Assembly (NCBI GenBank): GCA_934167165.1
Contig: CAKPKG010000028.1
Span: 1 to 16,312 of the forward strand
Source: an uncultured Clostridia bacterium
GTDB lineage: Bacteria > Bacillota > Clostridia > TANB77 > CAG-508
Length of the DNA stretch: 16,312 nt
Reading direction: 5' to 3'
This document shows, piece by piece, positions 13,980 to 16,312 of this stretch. The position numbers were made by a program, and so were the translations under genes. Position 1 is the first letter of the stretch. Every line of letters starts with the position of its first letter. Under the pieces are notes generated by a model. The model was not told the DNA's origin. It did not search any database and was given only the letters and a program-made list of their open reading frames with translations.

Positions 13980-15346
13980 TTACACTTGATTTTGTTCTAT
14001 AACTTGTTTCTTTTTGAACATATTAAATATGTTTCCAAATAAGCCTTTTACTTCTTCTATAATGTTTTGTGGCTCTTTTGAAAAATCTCTTTCTACACTA
14101 TATCTAAAATTACTTTCTTGTGCAGGTTTTAATGTATATACTTCTTTATTTAATCCTATTCTTTTGCCTGAAGCATTTATATTGCAATTCATATAATCTT
14201 TATACCATTGTTTTAATCCTACAAGCCTTTCTTCTGTATATCCATATTTTTTATAATCATGTAATTCTGGTATGTCATATTCGTATTCTTTTGAAATTCT
14301 TTCTAGAGAATGTAAAAATTCATGTATGAAAACCTCTTCTGGAAATACATTTACTCTTGAATCATATGTATATATATAGCTATTTTGATCATTTGGCAAT
14401 CTTATATTTGAATATCCTATTCCATGTAAGTCCATTCCTCCGCAAGCCAATCCAATCATAAACTGGTATTTCTATATTTTTGTCCAAATCTCCTAGTCTA
14501 ACAGCCACAAAAATATAATCATATTCTTTTTTACTTAAATATGGAGTTACTATGCTTTCTACATCAGAAGGATCAATATAGTATCCATATTCATCCGAAT
14601 ATGTTATTGTTTTTATAGGTTCTGTTATCTCATATGTATCATATTCCACCGTCATTTTTCCATCTGTTAAAGTTTTGCAAGCTGATTTAAATCTTTCCAT
14701 ATTGCTTTTTATATTATCAACATCTTTAGGTTCCATGTTGATTTTTAAGGTTTTCCCATCTTCTAATTTAGTGTCAATATTTTTCATTATTAAGCATGCT
14801 ACATTCCAATTGTTTGATTTGTTTTTTGTTCCTTCTTCTAATTTAAAATCCGAAAACCAGGCAATTCCCTTAGTATTTGTTTCATTTCCGCCTAGTCTAA
14901 ATCCTATTTCTAATGTGTCTCTATTTTTTGAATCGAACAGAAATTCTAATTCTTGCCAGTCATTTGTTCCTGTAATACTTTTTGAACTTTCTACTGAATC
15001 TACAATTGAAATTTGTGCACCACCATTGTTTTTTCCGGCTTTTATTTTCTACTTTTTCTGTTTTTACCTTACAAGTCAATTTATATGGAGTATTTTTCTT
15101 TATTTTTATAGTTTTATAAAACATTGCATCATTAAAATCTTCAGACTCTAATTTATAACTATATTTATATGAACTTTTAACATTATTATCTCTTGTAAAT
15201 TTTGTTGCTCCAGAAATTTGTTCTGCTTTGGTAAAGTCATTAAAATTATACGTTCTATATATACCATATAGTTTAAATAATATTAATAATACTATTATTG
15301 TAAAAATAATATTTCCAATTTTTGAACCAATACTCTTTTTTGACAT
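13980..15346 (-). CDS. Membrane-anchored protein with a jelly-roll-like domain and an HExxH peptidase-like domain, read through two +1 shifts at CGG
   Basis: Three frames must be joined. From ATG 15346 the protein has a membrane segment (about 11-30) and reads to Ser103, then CGG. Skipping C gives GKNNGGAQISIVDS and an open frame to residue 301 (DWIGL), then a second CGG. Skipping that C gives GGMDLHGIGYSNIRL and an open frame to the stop at 13980. The length is 1367 bases, which minus two is exactly 455 codons (454 residues). Residues about 45-180 (NTPYKLTCKVKTE to DTLEIGFRLGG to IAWFSDFKLEEG) resemble a carbohydrate-binding-type beta sandwich. The C-terminal part has HEFLHSLE (His341, Glu342, His345), an HExxH zinc-peptidase motif. 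It is probably a type II surface protein. I do not recognise a named family. Its ATG directly follows the DUF951 stop (TAAATG). Confidence 0.75.
14440..14442 (-). other. +1 frameshift site 2 in the HExxH gene (TTG C GGA)
   Basis: CGG is read in the middle frame. Skipping C gives Gly302 (IGLGGMDLHG) and leads into the HExxH domain. Without it, the middle frame ends 19 codons later. Confidence 0.75.
15035..15037 (-). other. +1 frameshift site 1 in the HExxH gene (AGC C GGA)
   Basis: CGG is codon 104. Skipping C gives Gly104 and continues the beta-sandwich-like domain. Loss of one A from the following A6 run would also restore the frame, so on its own this site is slightly ambiguous. Confidence 0.72.
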
Positions 15347-15536
15347 TTAATCCTCCGTATTTTTAATTATTTTTTTTATCATTTTTAATGCCTTAGGTCT
15401 TTCTACTATAATTACGTGCTCGCATCCGCATACATTTAAATTTAAAATCTACTCCTACACGTGTAATTTGCCAAAGTTTACTACCACATGGGTGTTGCTT
15501 TTTAAATTCTACTATATCTCCAATTTTGTATTCCAT
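15347..15536 (-). CDS. DUF951 family protein, read through a +1 shift at CGG
   Basis: A small gene with AAAGGGGA upstream of ATG 15536. MEYKIGDIVEFKKQHPCGS and WQITRVGVDFKFKC match DUF951, which normally continues with a Cys-Leu-Gly-Cys-like motif. Here the codon after Cys35-Met36 is CGG. Unshifted, the frame stops at 47 residues with an unrelated tail. Skipping the C gives CMGCEHVIIVERPKALKMI and a stop at 15347-15349, 62 residues in all, the usual DUF951 size. The shifted frame's TAA abuts the ATG of the HExxH gene, and its last codons contain that gene's GGAGG, a normal operon junction that only makes sense in the shifted frame. The Cys pattern suggests a small metal-binding or nucleic-acid-binding fold; the function is unknown. 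Confidence 0.82.
15426..15428 (-). other. +1 frameshift site in DUF951 (ATG C GGA)
   Basis: In-frame CGG is codon 37. Skipping C gives the Gly of the family's conserved Cys-x-Gly-Cys motif and a stop exactly at the next gene's start. Confidence 0.85.
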
Positions 15537-15553
15537 AGATTATCCCCTTTAGA

Positions 15554-15688
15554 TAAATTGGATTTTGTTTAATTGATGTGCGAAGTGTGATGTGGGATAT
15601 GGGATTCATAAGTTCAAAGCTTCGCAAGCTTTTTCCTATTTTTCACACTTCTCACCTCCCACTTCACACTTCGTGAAATCTCAATTTA
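15554..15688 (+). repeat. Palindromic 135-bp repeat, copy 3
   Basis: The ends are TAAATTGGATTTT (from 15554) and AAATCTCAATTTA (15676-15688). The arms carry GTGCGAAGTGTGATGTG and CACACTTCTCACCTCC patterns shared with the other two copies. Its last three bases form the gltX stop codon, so it is inserted at, or supplies, the end of that gene. Confidence 0.8.
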
Positions 15689-16312
15689 CCCTATAAAATT
15701 TCTAATTCTTTTTTCTACTTCTTCTTTTCCTAATACTTGCATTATTTCATATAAGTCTGGAGTATTATGTCTTGTTGTTAGTGCTACTCTTATTACTGTA
15801 CTAATATCTCCTACATGCCCTTTGTAGTTTTCTGGATTTTTCTTAAATTCTTTAACTTCTCTTGCATATCCATTTTCTTCTGCTAAATCTTTCATTTTAT
15901 TAAACCATGTTTCTTTGTCATCTGTTATCTCAAAGTGTTTTTCTATATATGATTTTAATATGTTTTTTATTTCTTCTTTGTCTTCTATTTTTTGGAATTC
16001 ATAATCATTCATTTTTTCAAATACATCATTATACATATATTCTATTGTTTGTTTTACCTCTGACCATTTTGATATATCTTTTCTTGGTTTTGCTTTTCCT
16101 CTTTCTATATTTAAAACTCTTATAGAATAATCTTTGTTTACTTTTAGCAATTCTGCAAATTTTTGATCATATTTTTCTGACCATTTTAAAGTTTCTTCAT
16201 ATATTTTTTGTGCTGTATATTTTGATATTACATTTTTAGAAACATCTAAAAGTTTTACCATATCAAAAACAGCTCCACTTACACTCATTTTATTTAATTG
16301 TAATTCAAATTC
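15686..16312 (-). CDS. gltX: Glutamate--tRNA ligase, C-terminal part (5' end outside window)
   Basis: The frame is open from the window edge (16312) to a TAA at 15686-15688, 209 residues without a start; the ATG at 16288 is internal. LNKMSVSGAVFDMVKLLDVSKNVI and the end TTRHNTPDLYEIMQVLGKEEVEKRI match the helical anticodon-binding half of clostridial GluRS-type enzymes of about 550 residues. The HIGH and KMSKS motifs would lie outside the window. The product charges tRNA(Glu) with glutamate. No in-frame CGG occurs. The gene ends inside the terminal repeat of a palindromic element, and no separate terminator is seen, so the element's hairpin could act as one. Confidence 0.85.
   Translation of the reverse strand, partial: EFELQLNKMSVSGAVFDMVKLLDVSKNVISKYTAQKIYEETLKWSEKYDQKFAELLKVNKDYSIRVLNIERGKAKPRKDISKWSEVKQTIEYMYNDVFEKMNDYEFQKIEDKEEIKNILKSYIEKHFEITDDKETWFNKMKDLAEENGYAREVKEFKKNPENYKGHVGDISTVIRVALTTRHNTPDLYEIMQVLGKEEVEKRIRNFIG

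Overview
The window is AT-rich DNA (roughly 27-30% G+C by eye) from a low-GC, spore-forming member of the Clostridia, most likely an uncultured gut-type lineage. The reasons are a ytxC sporulation gene, the Firmicutes-type division block murA-ftsQ/divIB-DUF881-DUF881-sbp, a clostridial GluRS tail, and purine-rich GGAGG ribosome binding sites. No tRNA, rRNA, CRISPR array or transposase was seen.

Layout. On the plus strand, 1-1068 is the 3' part of a GH57 glucan branching enzyme, followed by ytxC (1164-2018). Everything from 2059 to 8223 is on the minus strand, and in transcription order it is: a pilin-like surface protein (7029-8223), murA, ftsQ, two DUF881 proteins, sbp and trmB. An AT-rich spacer upstream of the pilin (8224-8627) carries a palindromic element, a (TG)13 tract and a candidate promoter. 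Next come a DUF4363 and a YetF/DUF421 gene (minus), a plus-strand four-helix membrane protein (10020-10403), and a minus-strand run that in transcription order is gltX (3' part), DUF951, a membrane-anchored HExxH protein, queA, tgt and a WG-repeat protein. A 135-bp palindromic element occurs three times (8244, 9724, 15554).

Main observation. Five genes cannot be read in one frame: trmB, the pilin, tgt, DUF951, and the HExxH protein, which is interrupted twice. All six breaks have the same form: an in-frame CGG followed by A, where skipping the C and reading GGA (glycine) restores the full family-conserved protein. I scanned every gene for CGG in the reading frame and found it only at these six places, while about 22 other CGG trinucleotides lie out of phase in coding sequence with no disturbance. 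This points to CGG being an unassigned or hungry codon at which this organism makes a +1 shift, or to a tRNA reading CGGA as glycine. It is not readily explained by six independent pseudogene lesions or by a sequence-motif sequencing error.

How the genes fit together. queA and tgt form the queuosine tRNA-modification pair, and trmB is a second tRNA-modification gene. murA, ftsQ and sbp belong to cell-wall synthesis and septation. The pilin, HExxH protein and WG-repeat protein are envelope or surface proteins. Two genes (ytxC, murA) have a Shine-Dalgarno sequence buried in an upstream inverted repeat, suggesting translational control.
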